Shown one piece after another: positions 8,528 to 16,814 of a stretch of 54,102 bases of DNA (position 1 is the stretch's first letter; every line of letters starts with the position of its first letter). The notes below the pieces were generated by a model, which saw only the letters and a list, made by a program, of their open reading frames with translations, made no database searches and had not been told where the DNA came from. The translations under genes and the position numbers were made by a program. The stretch is from Actinomadura litoris (GTDB lineage: Bacteria; Actinomycetota; Actinomycetes; Streptosporangiales; Streptosporangiaceae). Location: contig NZ_WOFH01000024.1 of assembly GCF_009733595.1 (NCBI RefSeq), positions 17,539-71,640 on the forward strand, in the 5' to 3' direction.

Positions 8528-9123
8528 CGCCGCGCCTCCTCGCTGCCGGAGGGCAGGTCCGCCACGTCGGCGGCGGTCCCGGGCGGGGCGGCCGGCGGCA
8601 GCGCCCGCGCGACGAAGCTCTCGCAGTGGTCGAGCCAGCGCACCTCCGCCTCGGCCTGGAAGATCATGGACTCCAGGACGAGCCGCCACGCGGTGTCGCC
8701 CTGGTCGGCGGGCGTGCGCGGCGCCTCGGCCTTCAGCCGGGTGAAATCCTGGAGGGCGCGCAGGGACGCGGTGCGCTGGGTCTGCACGACCTGCCGGACG
8801 TCGACGCCGGGCGTGGTGACGGCCATCGCGAGCTTGATCGCCAGCTCGTCGCGGGGCCGGTCGCCGCGGGCGATCGGGGTGGCGAACCAGCGCAGCACGT
8901 CCCGCTCGCCCGCCGGGGTGATCCGGTAGACGAACCGCCCCTCGTCGTCGGCGCCGACCCGGGTGACCATCTCGTCCCGTTCGAGGCGGGACAGCGTCGA
9001 GTACACCTGCCCGATGTTGAGCGGCCAGGTGGCCCCTGTAGAGGTCTCGAACTCGGCGCGCAGCTGGTAGCCGTAGCGGGGGCCCTGGGCCAGCAGCGCG
9101 AGCAGGCCATGACGGATCGACAT
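8524..9123 (-). CDS. PadR family transcriptional regulator
   Basis: The product is about 199 aa. It starts MSIRHGLLALLAQGPRYGYQ, the canonical PadR winged-helix opening, followed by GQVYSTLSRLERDEMVTRV (recognition helix and wing) and RFVYRITPAGERDVLRWF. The C-terminal half is a longer helical Vir-like dimerisation domain. ATG at 9121-9123 is chosen because the PadR domain begins right there; an upstream frame to 9186 would run through the putative operator. It is the first gene of the PadR-ABC operon and probably represses its own promoter until an inducer, possibly the transported compound, binds. Confidence 0.92.
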   Translation of the reverse strand: MSIRHGLLALLAQGPRYGYQLRAEFETSTGATWPLNIGQVYSTLSRLERDEMVTRVGADDEGRFVYRITPAGERDVLRWFATPIARGDRPRDELAIKLAMAVTTPGVDVRQVVQTQRTASLRALQDFTRLKAEAPRTPADQGDTAWRLVLESMIFQAEAEVRWLDHCESFVARALPPAAPPGTAADVADLPSGSEEARR

Positions 9124-9132
9124 ACCTACCAA

Positions 9133-9170
9133 GTATGCATACCGCGTATGTCGCTGGCAATACCGGGTAT
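9133..9170. promoter_or_regulatory. Putative PadR operator array (ATAC...GTAT half sites)
   Basis: Just upstream of the PadR start lie GTATGCATAC (9133-9142, perfect palindrome), ATACCGCGTAT (9139-9149) and ATACCGGGTAT (9160-9170). The last two 11-bp elements are spaced 21 bp apart, two helical turns. Dyads of this ATAC/GTAT type are typical of PadR autorepression sites. The location between divergent genes means the plus-strand gene at 9262 could also be affected. Confidence 0.65.
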
Positions 9171-9261
9171 GCAGCCGCGGAGACACGCTCCCCGGATTTC
9201 ACCGCCCGCGATCACGGCGAGCCTTACCGTAACCGGAGCGAGCGACCACCGGGAGAGAGCC

Positions 9262-10059
9262 GTGACCTCGGACAGCACGATCAGCGTCCTGCGCGACGTC
9301 CTGCGCGTCTACGACCACCGCTACCTGGACCTGGACCGGGTCCAGCGGGACCGGCTGGTGGAGGGCACCCGGCACGTCCTCGGCGAGGAGGGGCTGAGCG
9401 ACGCCGCGCGCGCCGCGCTGCCCGCCTCCGTCCGGCTCCGCGCGTTCTGCATCCAGAACGGCCTGCGCGACGAGCTGGAGCGCCTCATCCGGGACGAGGC
9501 GGAGGGCAGCCCCGCGGGCGCCGTCGTGGTCGGCGGCCGGATCTACGCGCTCTACCCCTACCTGCGCGGCGTCTCCCGGCAGGACGCCGACATCACCGGC
9601 GAGGTCGGCGTCGACCACCGGCTGGACGCCGCGTCCTGGCAGGGCGGGAGGGTGCGGCTGCGCGGCGCGGCGGTCCTGCAACGCGTCGAGACGCACCGGA
9701 CGGCCGTCGAGGTGGTGCTGCGCGAGCGGGCCTCCGGCAGGGAGCACGGCTTCGCCGCCGAGCACCGCGAGCCGGGCGCGGGCGGCTTCGAGTCGTTCGT
9801 CGACCCCGCCGTCCTCGCCCCGGGACGCTGGGACGCGCACGTGACCGTCACGGCCCTCGGCGTGACCCGGGAGGCGCGGTTCGGCTCGGTGCGCGCGCCG
9901 CGCCTCAAACCCGTCCCCCAGCGCAGGACGATCCAGGGCCGTGAACCCAGGGAGGCCACGCTCTACTTCACCAAGGGCGGCCACCTGGCGCTGCTGGTCA
10001 CCGCGGGCGCGCGCCGCGTCCCGCTGCACACCCGCGTCCTGCGCCGCCTCCTGCGCTGA
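9262..10059 (+). CDS. Orphan domain protein resembling the C-terminal part of actinobacterial teichoic-acid-type glycosyltransferases
   Basis: The 265-aa product starts at GTG 9262-9264 with GGGAGAG about 5 nt upstream. An N-terminal helical segment (about 1-75, RLRAFCIQNGLRDELERLI) is followed by GGRIYALYPYLRG and then a beta-rich region (about 100-235) with Ig-like features. This order matches, as far as I can judge, the region that follows the GT2 catalytic domain in large actinobacterial glycosyltransferases involved in wall polymers. No GT-A nucleotide-sugar binding region or DxD motif is present, so catalysis is unlikely on its own. It could be a stand-alone accessory domain or a remnant. 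No signal peptide is seen. It ends at a strong bidirectional terminator. Confidence 0.6.
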   Translation: MTSDSTISVLRDVLRVYDHRYLDLDRVQRDRLVEGTRHVLGEEGLSDAARAALPASVRLRAFCIQNGLRDELERLIRDEAEGSPAGAVVVGGRIYALYPYLRGVSRQDADITGEVGVDHRLDAASWQGGRVRLRGAAVLQRVETHRTAVEVVLRERASGREHGFAAEHREPGAGGFESFVDPAVLAPGRWDAHVTVTALGVTREARFGSVRAPRLKPVPQRRTIQGREPREATLYFTKGGHLALLVTAGARRVPLHTRVLRRLLR

Positions 10060-10063
10060 ACGC

Positions 10064-10106
10064 GGAACCGCCCCTGGACGGGCACGGCCCGTCCAGGGGC
10101 GGTTCC
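10064..10106. terminator. Bidirectional terminator between convergent genes
   Basis: A perfect 20-bp stem (10064-10083 with 10087-10106, arm beginning GGAACCGCCCCTGG) with a three-base loop ACG sits between the plus-strand orphan gene and the minus-strand ilvC, 4 and 18 nt from the respective stops. Confidence 0.9.
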
Positions 10107-10124
10107 GGAGAAGTCAGCGAAGGC

Positions 10125-11117
10125 TCAGTCGTTCAGCCAGCTCATCATCGGACGCAGCTCGGCGCCGGTCTTCTCGATCGGGTGCTCGGCCAGCTCCTCG
10201 CGGTACTTGCGGAACTTGGTCTGGCCGCCCTCGAACTCCTCCACCAGCTCCTTGGCGTACTCGCCGGACTGGATCTCGCCGAGGATCTTCTTCATCGCGG
10301 CCTTGGTCTCCGGCGTGACCACCCGCGAGCCGCGGCTGTAGCCGCCGTACTCGGCGTTGTCGGACACCGACCAGTACATCTTCGACACGCCGCCCTCGTA
10401 CATGAGGTCGACGATCAGCTTCATCTCGTGGAGCACCTCGAAGTAGGCGACCTCGGGCTGGTAGCCGGCCTCGGTGAGCACCTCGAACCCGGTCTTGATC
10501 AGCTCGGAGACGCCGCCGCACAGCACGGTCTGCTCGCCGAACAGGTCGGTCTCGGTCTCCTCGGTGAAGGTGGTCTTGATACCGCCCGCGCGCAGCCCGC
10601 CGATGGCCTTGGCGTAGGACAGCGCCAGCGGCCAGGCGTTGCCCGACGGGTCCTTCTCCACCGCGACGATCACCGGGACGCCGCGGCCGGCGACGAACTG
10701 GCGGCGGACGAGGTGGCCCGGCCCCTTCGGCGCGACCATCGCCACGTCCACGCCCTCCGGCGGCTGGACGAGGTCGTAGCGGATGCTGAAGCCGTGCCCG
10801 AAGAACAGCGCGTCGCCCTCGACCAGGGCGGGCCTGATGTCCTTCTCGAAGATCTCCCGGTGGTGGTGGTCCGGGGCCAGCAGCATGATCAGGTCGGCCT
10901 CCTCGGCCGCCTCCGCCGGCGTGACGACCCGCAGGCCCTCGGCCTCGGCCAGCTCCCGGCTCGCCGAGCCCTCGCGGAGCCCGACCCGGACGTCGACGCC
11001 GGAGTCGCGCAGCGAGAGCGCGTGCGCGTGCCCCTGGCTGCCGTAGCCGATGACCGCCACGTGCCTGCCCTGGATCACGCTCAGGTCGGCGGCGTCGTCG
11101 TAGAACATCTCAGCCAC
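10125..11117 (-). CDS. ilvC: Ketol-acid reductoisomerase (NADP+)
   Basis: This 330-aa class I enzyme converts acetolactate or acetohydroxybutyrate to dihydroxy acids for valine, leucine and isoleucine synthesis. The NADPH-binding motif GYGSQGHAHALSLRDSG is near residues 25-40. The GPGHLVRR segment and the metal/substrate residues in HEMKLIVDLMYEGG (about residue 215) are intact. The start is GTG at 11115-11117 with AAAGG upstream. It is the last gene of ilvB-ilvN-ilvC, 70 nt after ilvN, and is followed by the bidirectional terminator. Expression should depend on the attenuator ahead of ilvB unless a secondary promoter lies in the 70-nt gap. Confidence 0.97.
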   Translation of the reverse strand: MAEMFYDDAADLSVIQGRHVAVIGYGSQGHAHALSLRDSGVDVRVGLREGSASRELAEAEGLRVVTPAEAAEEADLIMLLAPDHHHREIFEKDIRPALVEGDALFFGHGFSIRYDLVQPPEGVDVAMVAPKGPGHLVRRQFVAGRGVPVIVAVEKDPSGNAWPLALSYAKAIGGLRAGGIKTTFTEETETDLFGEQTVLCGGVSELIKTGFEVLTEAGYQPEVAYFEVLHEMKLIVDLMYEGGVSKMYWSVSDNAEYGGYSRGSRVVTPETKAAMKKILGEIQSGEYAKELVEEFEGGQTKFRKYREELAEHPIEKTGAELRPMMSWLND

Positions 11118-11187
11118 AGTGCTGCTGCCTTTCAGTGTTATGGATCATGTGGATCGCGCGAGGACGCGTGCGGGTCTCCCCGCGGGG

Positions 11188-11712
11188 TCACGCGCTGCGC
11201 TCGATGGCCCGCAGCGAGCGGTCGGTGATGGACCGGGCGCCGCGGCCGATGGCCACCATGCCCGACTGGACCATCTCCTTGATGCCGAACGGCTCCAGCA
11301 CCCGGATGAAGGCGTCGAGCTTGTCGCGGTTGCCGGTGACCTCGATGGTGACGGCGTCCGGCGCGACGTCCACCACCTTGGCACGGAACAGCTGGACCGT
11401 CTCCAGGACCTGGGACCGCGTCTCGGCGTCGGCGCGCACCTTGACCAGCACCAGCTCGCGCTGGACCGAGGCCGAGCGGTCCAGCTCGACGATCTTCAGG
11501 ACGTTGATCAGCTTGTTCAGCTGCTTGGTGACCTGCTCCAGCGGCAGGTCCTCCACGTTCACGACGATCGTCATGCGGGAGATGTCGGGGTGCTCGGTGG
11601 TGCCGACCGCGAGCGACTCGATGTTGAAGCCGCGCCGGGAGAACAGCGCCGCGACCCGCGCGAGGATCCCGGGCTTGTTCTCCACCAGCACCGAGAGGGT
11701 GTGCAGGCTCAT
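11188..11712 (-). CDS. ilvN: Acetolactate synthase small (regulatory) subunit
   Basis: The 174-aa subunit opens with an ACT domain (TLSVLVENKPGILARVAALF, about residues 4-25) that binds valine for feedback inhibition and activates IlvB. The C-terminal half (from about residue 85) is the second ACT-like domain of full-length IlvN/IlvH. ATG at 11710-11712 lies 5 nt downstream of the ilvB stop, so the two subunits are probably produced together. Confidence 0.97.
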   Translation of the reverse strand: MSLHTLSVLVENKPGILARVAALFSRRGFNIESLAVGTTEHPDISRMTIVVNVEDLPLEQVTKQLNKLINVLKIVELDRSASVQRELVLVKVRADAETRSQVLETVQLFRAKVVDVAPDAVTIEVTGNRDKLDAFIRVLEPFGIKEMVQSGMVAIGRGARSITDRSLRAIERSA

Positions 11713-11717
11713 CGGGG

Positions 11718-13466
11718 TCAGTCTCCGTTCTCCCAGTCGGGGGCCATGTCACGAGCGATCTTGATGTCGTCGTTGGTGGTGCCGGCGGCCACCATCGGCC
11801 AGACCATCGCGTCCTGGTGGACGACGAAGTCGATGACGACGGGCGCGTCGTTGATCTCCATGGCCTTGGCGATGACGGCGTCGACGTCCTCGGCCCGGTC
11901 GCAGCGCAGCCCCACGCAGCCGTAGGCCTCGGCGAGCTTGACGAAGTCGGGGATGCGCTTCGCGCTGTGGAGGTTGGTGTTGGAGTAGCGCCCGTCGTAG
12001 AACAGCGTCTGCCACTGCCGGACCATGCCGAGGTTACCGTTGTTGATCACGGCGATCTTGACCGGGATCCCCTCGATCGCGCAGGTCGCGAGCTCCTGGT
12101 TGGTCATCTGGAAGCAGCCGTCGCCGTCGATCGCCCACACCTGCGTGTCGGGCGCGCCGACCTTGGCGCCCATCGCGGCCGGGACGGCGTAGCCCATCGT
12201 CCCGGCGCCGCCGGAGTTCAGGAACGCCCCCGGGCGCTCGTACTTGATGAACTGCGCGGCCCACATCTGGTGCTGGCCGACGCCGGCGACGTAGTAGGCG
12301 TCGGGCCCGGCCAGCTCGCCGATCCGCTCGATGACGTACTGCGGCGACAGCGACCCGTCCGCGGGCGTGTCGTAGCCCAGCGGGTAGGTGTCGCGCCAGG
12401 CGTTGAGCTGCCGCCACCAGTCCTCGTAGTCGCCCTTGCGCCCGGCCGCGTGCTCGTTCTGGACGGCGACGATCAGGTCGGCGATGACCTCCCGCGCGTC
12501 CCCGACGATCGGGACGTCCGCGTGCCGGTTCTTGGAGATCTCGGCCGGGTCGATGTCGGCGTGCACGATCTTCGCGTCGGGGGCGAAGCCGTCCAGCTTG
12601 CCGGTGACCCGGTCGTCGAAGCGGGCGCCGAGGGTGACCAGCAGGTCGGCGCGCTGGAGCGCGCCGACCGCGCCGACCGCGCCGTGCATGCCCGGCATGC
12701 CCATGTGCAGCGGGTGGCTGTCGGGCAGCGCGCCCTTGGCCATCAGCGTCGTGACGACGGGCGCGCCGGTCAGCTCGGCGAGCACCCGCAGCTCGGCGGA
12801 CGCGCCGGCCTTCAGCACGCCGCCGCCGACGTACAGGACGGGCCGCCGCGCCGAGCTGATCAGCCGTGCCGCCTCGCGGACCTGCTTGGAGTGCGGCCGG
12901 GTGACCGGGCGGTACCCGGGGAGCTGGAGCTGGACGGGCCAGGTGAACTCGACCATGGCCTGGAGCGCGTCCTTGGCGATGTCGACCAGCACCGGCCCGG
13001 GACGGCCCGTCCCGGCGATGTGGAACGCCTCGGCGACCGTGCGCGCGATCTCGTCGGCCCGGGTCACCAGGAAGTTGTGCTTGGTGATCGGCATCGTGAT
13101 CCCGGCGATGTCGGCCTCCTGGAAGCCGTCGGTCCCGATGAGGGACGAGGCGACCTGGCCGGTGATCGCCACGATCGGCACCGAGTCCATGTAGGCGTCG
13201 GAGATCGCGGTGACGAGGTTCGTCGCGCCGGGCCCGCTGGTGGCCATGCACACCCCGACCCGTCCGGTGACCATCGCGTAGCCCTGCGCCGCGTGGCCGG
13301 CGCCCTGCTCGTGCCGGACGAGGATGTGGCGCAGCTTGCCGGAGTCGTAGAGCGGGTCGTAGGCCGGGAGGATCGCGCCGCCCGGAATGCCGAACACCGT
13401 GTCGACGCCGACGTTCTCCAGGGCGCGGACCAGCGCCTGGGCTCCCGTCATCTGTTCGGTCGTCAT
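11718..13466 (-). CDS. ilvB: Acetolactate synthase large (catalytic) subunit
   Basis: This 582-aa thiamine-diphosphate enzyme condenses two pyruvates, or pyruvate with 2-oxobutyrate, as the first common step of branched-chain amino acid synthesis. The N-terminal PYR domain has the catalytic Glu in RHEQGAGHAAQGYA. The middle FAD-binding domain and the C-terminal PP domain with GDGCFQMTNQEL...NNGNLGMVRQWQ (ThDP/Mg motif) are complete. I start at ATG 13464-13466 with AAGGAAA about 8 nt upstream; the longer frame to 13589 would read through the attenuator. First structural gene of ilvBNC. Confidence 0.97.
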   Translation of the reverse strand: MTTEQMTGAQALVRALENVGVDTVFGIPGGAILPAYDPLYDSGKLRHILVRHEQGAGHAAQGYAMVTGRVGVCMATSGPGATNLVTAISDAYMDSVPIVAITGQVASSLIGTDGFQEADIAGITMPITKHNFLVTRADEIARTVAEAFHIAGTGRPGPVLVDIAKDALQAMVEFTWPVQLQLPGYRPVTRPHSKQVREAARLISSARRPVLYVGGGVLKAGASAELRVLAELTGAPVVTTLMAKGALPDSHPLHMGMPGMHGAVGAVGALQRADLLVTLGARFDDRVTGKLDGFAPDAKIVHADIDPAEISKNRHADVPIVGDAREVIADLIVAVQNEHAAGRKGDYEDWWRQLNAWRDTYPLGYDTPADGSLSPQYVIERIGELAGPDAYYVAGVGQHQMWAAQFIKYERPGAFLNSGGAGTMGYAVPAAMGAKVGAPDTQVWAIDGDGCFQMTNQELATCAIEGIPVKIAVINNGNLGMVRQWQTLFYDGRYSNTNLHSAKRIPDFVKLAEAYGCVGLRCDRAEDVDAVIAKAMEINDAPVVIDFVVHQDAMVWPMVAAGTTNDDIKIARDMAPDWENGD

Positions 13467-13511
13467 GATCTGCGTTTCCTTGGGGAGAGGAGTGTGGGCT
13501 CGCCGGGCAAC

Positions 13512-13545
13512 AAAAAACCCCCGCCGCCGTGAGGCGGTCGAGGGG
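13512..13545 (-). terminator. ilvBNC attenuator terminator
   Basis: On the minus strand CCCCTCGACCGCC pairs with GGCGGCGGGGG around a TCAC loop, with a small internal mismatch, followed directly by six T residues. It lies 45 nt upstream of the ilvB start and downstream of a branched-chain-amino-acid-rich leader peptide. A hairpin with a true U run is unusual in this window, which supports an attenuation role. Confidence 0.85.
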
Positions 13546-13546
13546 A

Positions 13547-13583
13547 GGCGCGCAGGTCGGAAAGCTTGGTCAGCCTGCGCGCC
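13547..13583 (-). promoter_or_regulatory. Leader hairpin of the ilv attenuator (pause/anti-terminator element)
   Basis: GGCGCGCAGG (minus strand, 13574-13583) and CCTGCGCGCC (13547-13556) form a perfect 10-bp stem overlapping the end of the leader peptide. Flanking GGTCGG/CCGACC offer an alternative register. A ribosome stalled on the Ile/Leu/Val codons would mask the 5' arm, freeing downstream sequence to compete with the terminator. The exact switch is inferred and needs folding analysis. Confidence 0.65.
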
Positions 13584-13620
13584 GACCAAGTACTACGAGA
13601 ATGATGGAAGTCCTCTGCAC
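13570..13620 (-). CDS. ilvB leader peptide (16 aa, Ile-Ile-Leu-Val-Val-Leu)
   Basis: The minus-strand frame GTG CAG AGG ACT TCC ATC ATT CTC... encodes MQRTSIILVVLGRRAG and stops at TGA 13570-13572. Six consecutive control codons for isoleucine, leucine and valine directly precede the hairpins, the classic layout for ribosome-mediated attenuation and much like the leader known upstream of ilvBNC in Corynebacterium glutamicum. There is no convincing Shine-Dalgarno sequence. A start two codons earlier plus one (GTG at 13627-13629) is in frame. Possible -35 TTGACC (minus strand of 13651-13656) would place the transcript start near the GTG, so translation may be leaderless. Confidence 0.8.
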   Translation of the reverse strand: MQRTSIILVVLGRRAG

Positions 13621-13670
13621 GGCACTCACTTTCGCCGACTTCGCGCCCCTGGTCAAATCCTTGAACAAAA

Positions 13671-13689
13671 TGTCTCACTCCCTGAGACA
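13671..13689. promoter_or_regulatory. Palindrome in the ilvB promoter region
   Basis: TGTCTCA, five bases, then TGAGACA: a perfect 7-bp-arm dyad about 50 nt upstream of the leader peptide and overlapping possible promoter elements. It is a candidate operator adding initiation control to attenuation. The binding protein is unknown. Confidence 0.45.
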
Positions 13690-13761
13690 AGACAACGCCG
13701 CAGGGTGACCCGGGCCACGCCGCGTTCTCCCAGGTCAAACCTACTCCGCGGGCGGAGGGGG

Positions 13762-16626
13762 TCAGCCTGGAAGGGGCAGCGGCACCTCGCCCGGCCTGCC
13801 CTGCGTGGACAGGTTCGTCCGGACGAGCGACTCCACCCGCCCCGCCGCCATCGGCCGCGCCACGAGGAACCCCTGGCCGCTCGGGCAGTCCATCCCGCGC
13901 AGCAGTTCGAGCTGCTCGGGGCGCTCGATGCCCTCGGCCACCACGGTGATGCCGAGGTCGCGGCCCAGCCGGACGATCGTGCGGGTCAGCAGCGTCAGCG
14001 TCTCGTCCGAGCCGAGCCCCGCCACGAACGACGGGTCGATCTTGATGACGTCCACCGGGAGCTGCCCGAGGTAGGCGAGCGAGGCGTAGCCGGTGCCGAA
14101 GTCGTCGATCGCGAGCCGGACGCCGAGGTCGCGCAGCTCCGACAGGCGCTCCACGTTCTGGCCCGCGTCCTCGACGAGCACCTCCTCGCGCACCTCCAGC
14201 GTGAGCGCGTGCGGCGGCAGCCCGGTCTCGGCGAGCGCCGCCGCGACCGAGGCGACGAACCGGGGCGCGGCGATCTGCCGGGCGGTGAAGTTCACCGACA
14301 GGCCGACGTCCCAGGAGTCGCGCCGCCAGCGGGCGACCTCGCGGCACGCCTCGCGCAGTACCCAGTCGCCGAGCGGGACCATCAGGCCCGACTCCTCGGC
14401 CGGGCCGATGAACTCCTCGGGCGGTACCGACTCGCTCCCCCGCCACCAGCGCAGCAGCGCCTCCACCCCGGTCACCCGGGACGTCGCGAGGTCCACCACC
14501 GGCTGGAACTCCACCGCGAACTGCTCCTCGGCGAGCGCCCGCTGCAGGTCGCTGCCCAGCTCCAGCCGCCGGACGACGTCGGCGTGCATGTGCGGCGCGA
14601 ACACCTCCACCCGTCCGCCGCCCGCCTCCTTCGCCCTGGCCATCGCGAGGTCGCCGTTGCGGATCAGGTCGGCGGCGGTGCGCCGGACCCGGCGCCCGGC
14701 CTCGCCGCCCGAGGCGGGCGCGGTGCCCGCCGGGTGCTCCTCGTCCCCCGCGAACGCGATGCCGACGCTCGCGGTCAGCACGATCTGCTTGCTGCCCACC
14801 TGGTACGGCTCGACCGACAGCACGCGCAGCAGCCGTCCGGCCAGCTCGACCGCCGCCCGCGTCTCCCCCTCGTCCGAGGGGAGCTGGACGAGGACCGCGA
14901 ACTCGTCCCCGCCCCACCGCGCGACGGTGTCGTCGGCCTGGACGGTCGCGCGCAGCCGCCTGGCCGCCTGCGCGAGCACCTGGTCGCCGGCCGCGTGGCC
15001 CGCCGAGTCGTTCACGGCGGTGAAGCCGTCGAGGTCGACGAAGACCACCGCGACCCGGCCGCCGCCCCGGGTGCGCGAGATCAGCTCCCGCGTCCGCTCC
15101 TCCAGGTAGGAGCGGTTGGGCAGGCCGGTCAGCCCGTCGTGGAAGGTCAGGTGCGCGACCTGGCGTTGCAGCGCCGCCTGCTCGCTGAGGTCGCGGGTGG
15201 TGACCAGCAGCCGTCCGGGCGCCTCGCCGGTGCCCGCGTACCGGGAGATCGTCGACTCGGTCGGCAGCCATGTCCCATCCGCCGCCCTGACCCGGCAGGA
15301 CACCCGCAGCGACCCGGGCTCCTCGCCCGCGAACTCGGTGAACGCCTCCTGGACGCGGGGCAGGTCCTCCGGGTGGATGATCTCGTGCAGCGGGCGTCCG
15401 AGCAGCTCGTCGGCGGCGTAGCGGTAGGTGCGCAGCGCGCCCGCGCTGGCGTACTGGACGGTCGCGTCCAGGTCGCAGATGAGGACGGCGTCGTTGATGC
15501 TCTCCGACAGGGCGCGGAAGTGCTCCTCGCCGGTGTCGACCGCGCGGCGCAGCGCGTCGTTCTCGCGCAGCAGCCCGGCCAGCCGCGCGAGCACCACCAG
15601 CACCGCCGAGCCCGCGACGATCGCCACCACGGGCTCCAGGCCGTTCTCGCCGGTGAGCGAGTGCCCGGCGACGAACACGCCCGCCGCGGCGGCGATCACG
15701 GCGGGCGCGAGGCCCGGCCCGATCATCCGGCCGCACTCCTCGGCGGGCCGGGCGGCGCCGAAGGCATCCGCGCCGGGGGCGTCGGGGACGGCGTCCTCGG
15801 GGATGTCGTCGGTCTCGGCGGCGGGCACCTGGGCCGGGCCCGTCCAGGGCACCAGCATGAGCAGCAGCAGCCCGGCCAGCCGCAGGATGTCGGCCGGGTC
15901 GTCGGCGGGCAGCCCGCCGTCCAGCCGGACGACCGTGGTCACGATGTCGGCGACCGCGAACGCGACGAGCGCCCCGTACCCCATCCACGCCGGACGCCTG
16001 GCCGGGGCGCTCGGCCCGCGCGCCGCGCCGAGCGCGAACGGCAGCGCCCCGCACACCAGCACGGTGTCGACGAGCGGGTACAGCAGTTCGAGGAAGAACT
16101 CCGGCGGCGACTCCTGGGTCTGGTGGTAGAGCGAGGAGAACAGCGCCACCCAGCCGAGCAGGAACAGCCCGCACGCGCACACGAGGGTGTCGGCGGCGTA
16201 CCGCAGCCAGGTGCGGGCGTCGCGGGGCAGCCGCACCGGCACCACCAGGCCCGTCACCAGCGCGGCGGCGGCCACCAGGTAGAACAGGTCGGGCACCGAC
16301 AGCGACAGCGCGCTGCGGCTGAGGTTGCCCGCCGCCGCGCTCGTCACCGCGCCCGCGAACCAGCAGGTCGCGGCGATGCCGTACCAGCGCCATGACGTCC
16401 GCCACACCGCGCCGTCGGGCCCGCCCGCCGCCCGGCCGCCGGAGCCGCGCACCGACGCCAGCAGCGAGACGGCGGCCGCGCCGGCCGCGCCCGCCTCCGC
16501 CCAGGCGATGAAGGCCGTGCCGCCCCAGCCCAGCAGCGAGCCGGTGGCGTAGAGCACGCCCACGACCGCGGCCAGGGCGACCGGCAGCGTCCGCGCGGGC
16601 CTGCGCCTGGCGATCTCGCCGCTCAT
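13762..16626 (-). CDS. Membrane-bound PAS-GGDEF-EAL protein (c-di-GMP turnover)
   Basis: The product is about 954 aa. The N-terminal ~300 residues contain about eight to nine membrane segments, followed by a PAS domain (EEHFRALSESINDAVLICDLD), a diguanylate cyclase domain with intact RWGGDEFAVLV and a phosphodiesterase domain with VEALLRWW, VNFTAR, DFGTGYASL, KIDPSF and VAEGIE. Both active-site signatures look intact, so the protein may make or degrade c-di-GMP depending on its sensor input. The inhibitory I-site reads QADD instead of RxxD, so product inhibition is probably lost. ATG at 16624-16626 is preferred; an ATG at 16701 is in frame with GAGGT upstream. It is apparently monocistronic. 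Confidence 0.93.
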   Translation of the reverse strand: MSGEIARRRPARTLPVALAAVVGVLYATGSLLGWGGTAFIAWAEAGAAGAAAVSLLASVRGSGGRAAGGPDGAVWRTSWRWYGIAATCWFAGAVTSAAAGNLSRSALSLSVPDLFYLVAAAALVTGLVVPVRLPRDARTWLRYAADTLVCACGLFLLGWVALFSSLYHQTQESPPEFFLELLYPLVDTVLVCGALPFALGAARGPSAPARRPAWMGYGALVAFAVADIVTTVVRLDGGLPADDPADILRLAGLLLLMLVPWTGPAQVPAAETDDIPEDAVPDAPGADAFGAARPAEECGRMIGPGLAPAVIAAAAGVFVAGHSLTGENGLEPVVAIVAGSAVLVVLARLAGLLRENDALRRAVDTGEEHFRALSESINDAVLICDLDATVQYASAGALRTYRYAADELLGRPLHEIIHPEDLPRVQEAFTEFAGEEPGSLRVSCRVRAADGTWLPTESTISRYAGTGEAPGRLLVTTRDLSEQAALQRQVAHLTFHDGLTGLPNRSYLEERTRELISRTRGGGRVAVVFVDLDGFTAVNDSAGHAAGDQVLAQAARRLRATVQADDTVARWGGDEFAVLVQLPSDEGETRAAVELAGRLLRVLSVEPYQVGSKQIVLTASVGIAFAGDEEHPAGTAPASGGEAGRRVRRTAADLIRNGDLAMARAKEAGGGRVEVFAPHMHADVVRRLELGSDLQRALAEEQFAVEFQPVVDLATSRVTGVEALLRWWRGSESVPPEEFIGPAEESGLMVPLGDWVLREACREVARWRRDSWDVGLSVNFTARQIAAPRFVASVAAALAETGLPPHALTLEVREEVLVEDAGQNVERLSELRDLGVRLAIDDFGTGYASLAYLGQLPVDVIKIDPSFVAGLGSDETLTLLTRTIVRLGRDLGITVVAEGIERPEQLELLRGMDCPSGQGFLVARPMAAGRVESLVRTNLSTQGRPGEVPLPLPG

Positions 16627-16783
16627 CGCGCCGTGTCCCTTCCTGCCCCGATGGGAGCGTCCGGCCCTCGCGGACGCGGGCACCGCGCCGAGAGGGGACA
16701 TGAGTCCGGATACCTCACCGGTCGCTCGGGTAACGCCCGGAAGGTCATGGATCGTGCCCCGCGCGGGGTCGGCGCGGAGCGGA

Positions 16784-16810
16784 CGGCCCGCGCAACGCCT
16801 GCGCGGGCCG
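16784..16810 (-). terminator. Terminator of the 56-aa gene
   Basis: The perfect 11-bp stem CGGCCCGCGCA (16784-16794) with its complement (16800-16810) and a 5-nt loop begins only 4 nt beyond the TGA of the small minus-strand gene. It supports that gene as a separate transcription unit. Confidence 0.65.
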
Positions 16811-16814
16811 GAGA

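Noticed and set aside
5196..9123. Bacitracin-type BceRS-BceAB system
   Set aside because: The ATPase and permease are of the same broad class, but no histidine kinase or response regulator is present; control is by PadR.
13467..13761. T-box riboswitch upstream of ilvB
   Set aside because: No T-box consensus (GGGUGG-like) is visible; the leader peptide, hairpin and U-tract terminator explain the region better.
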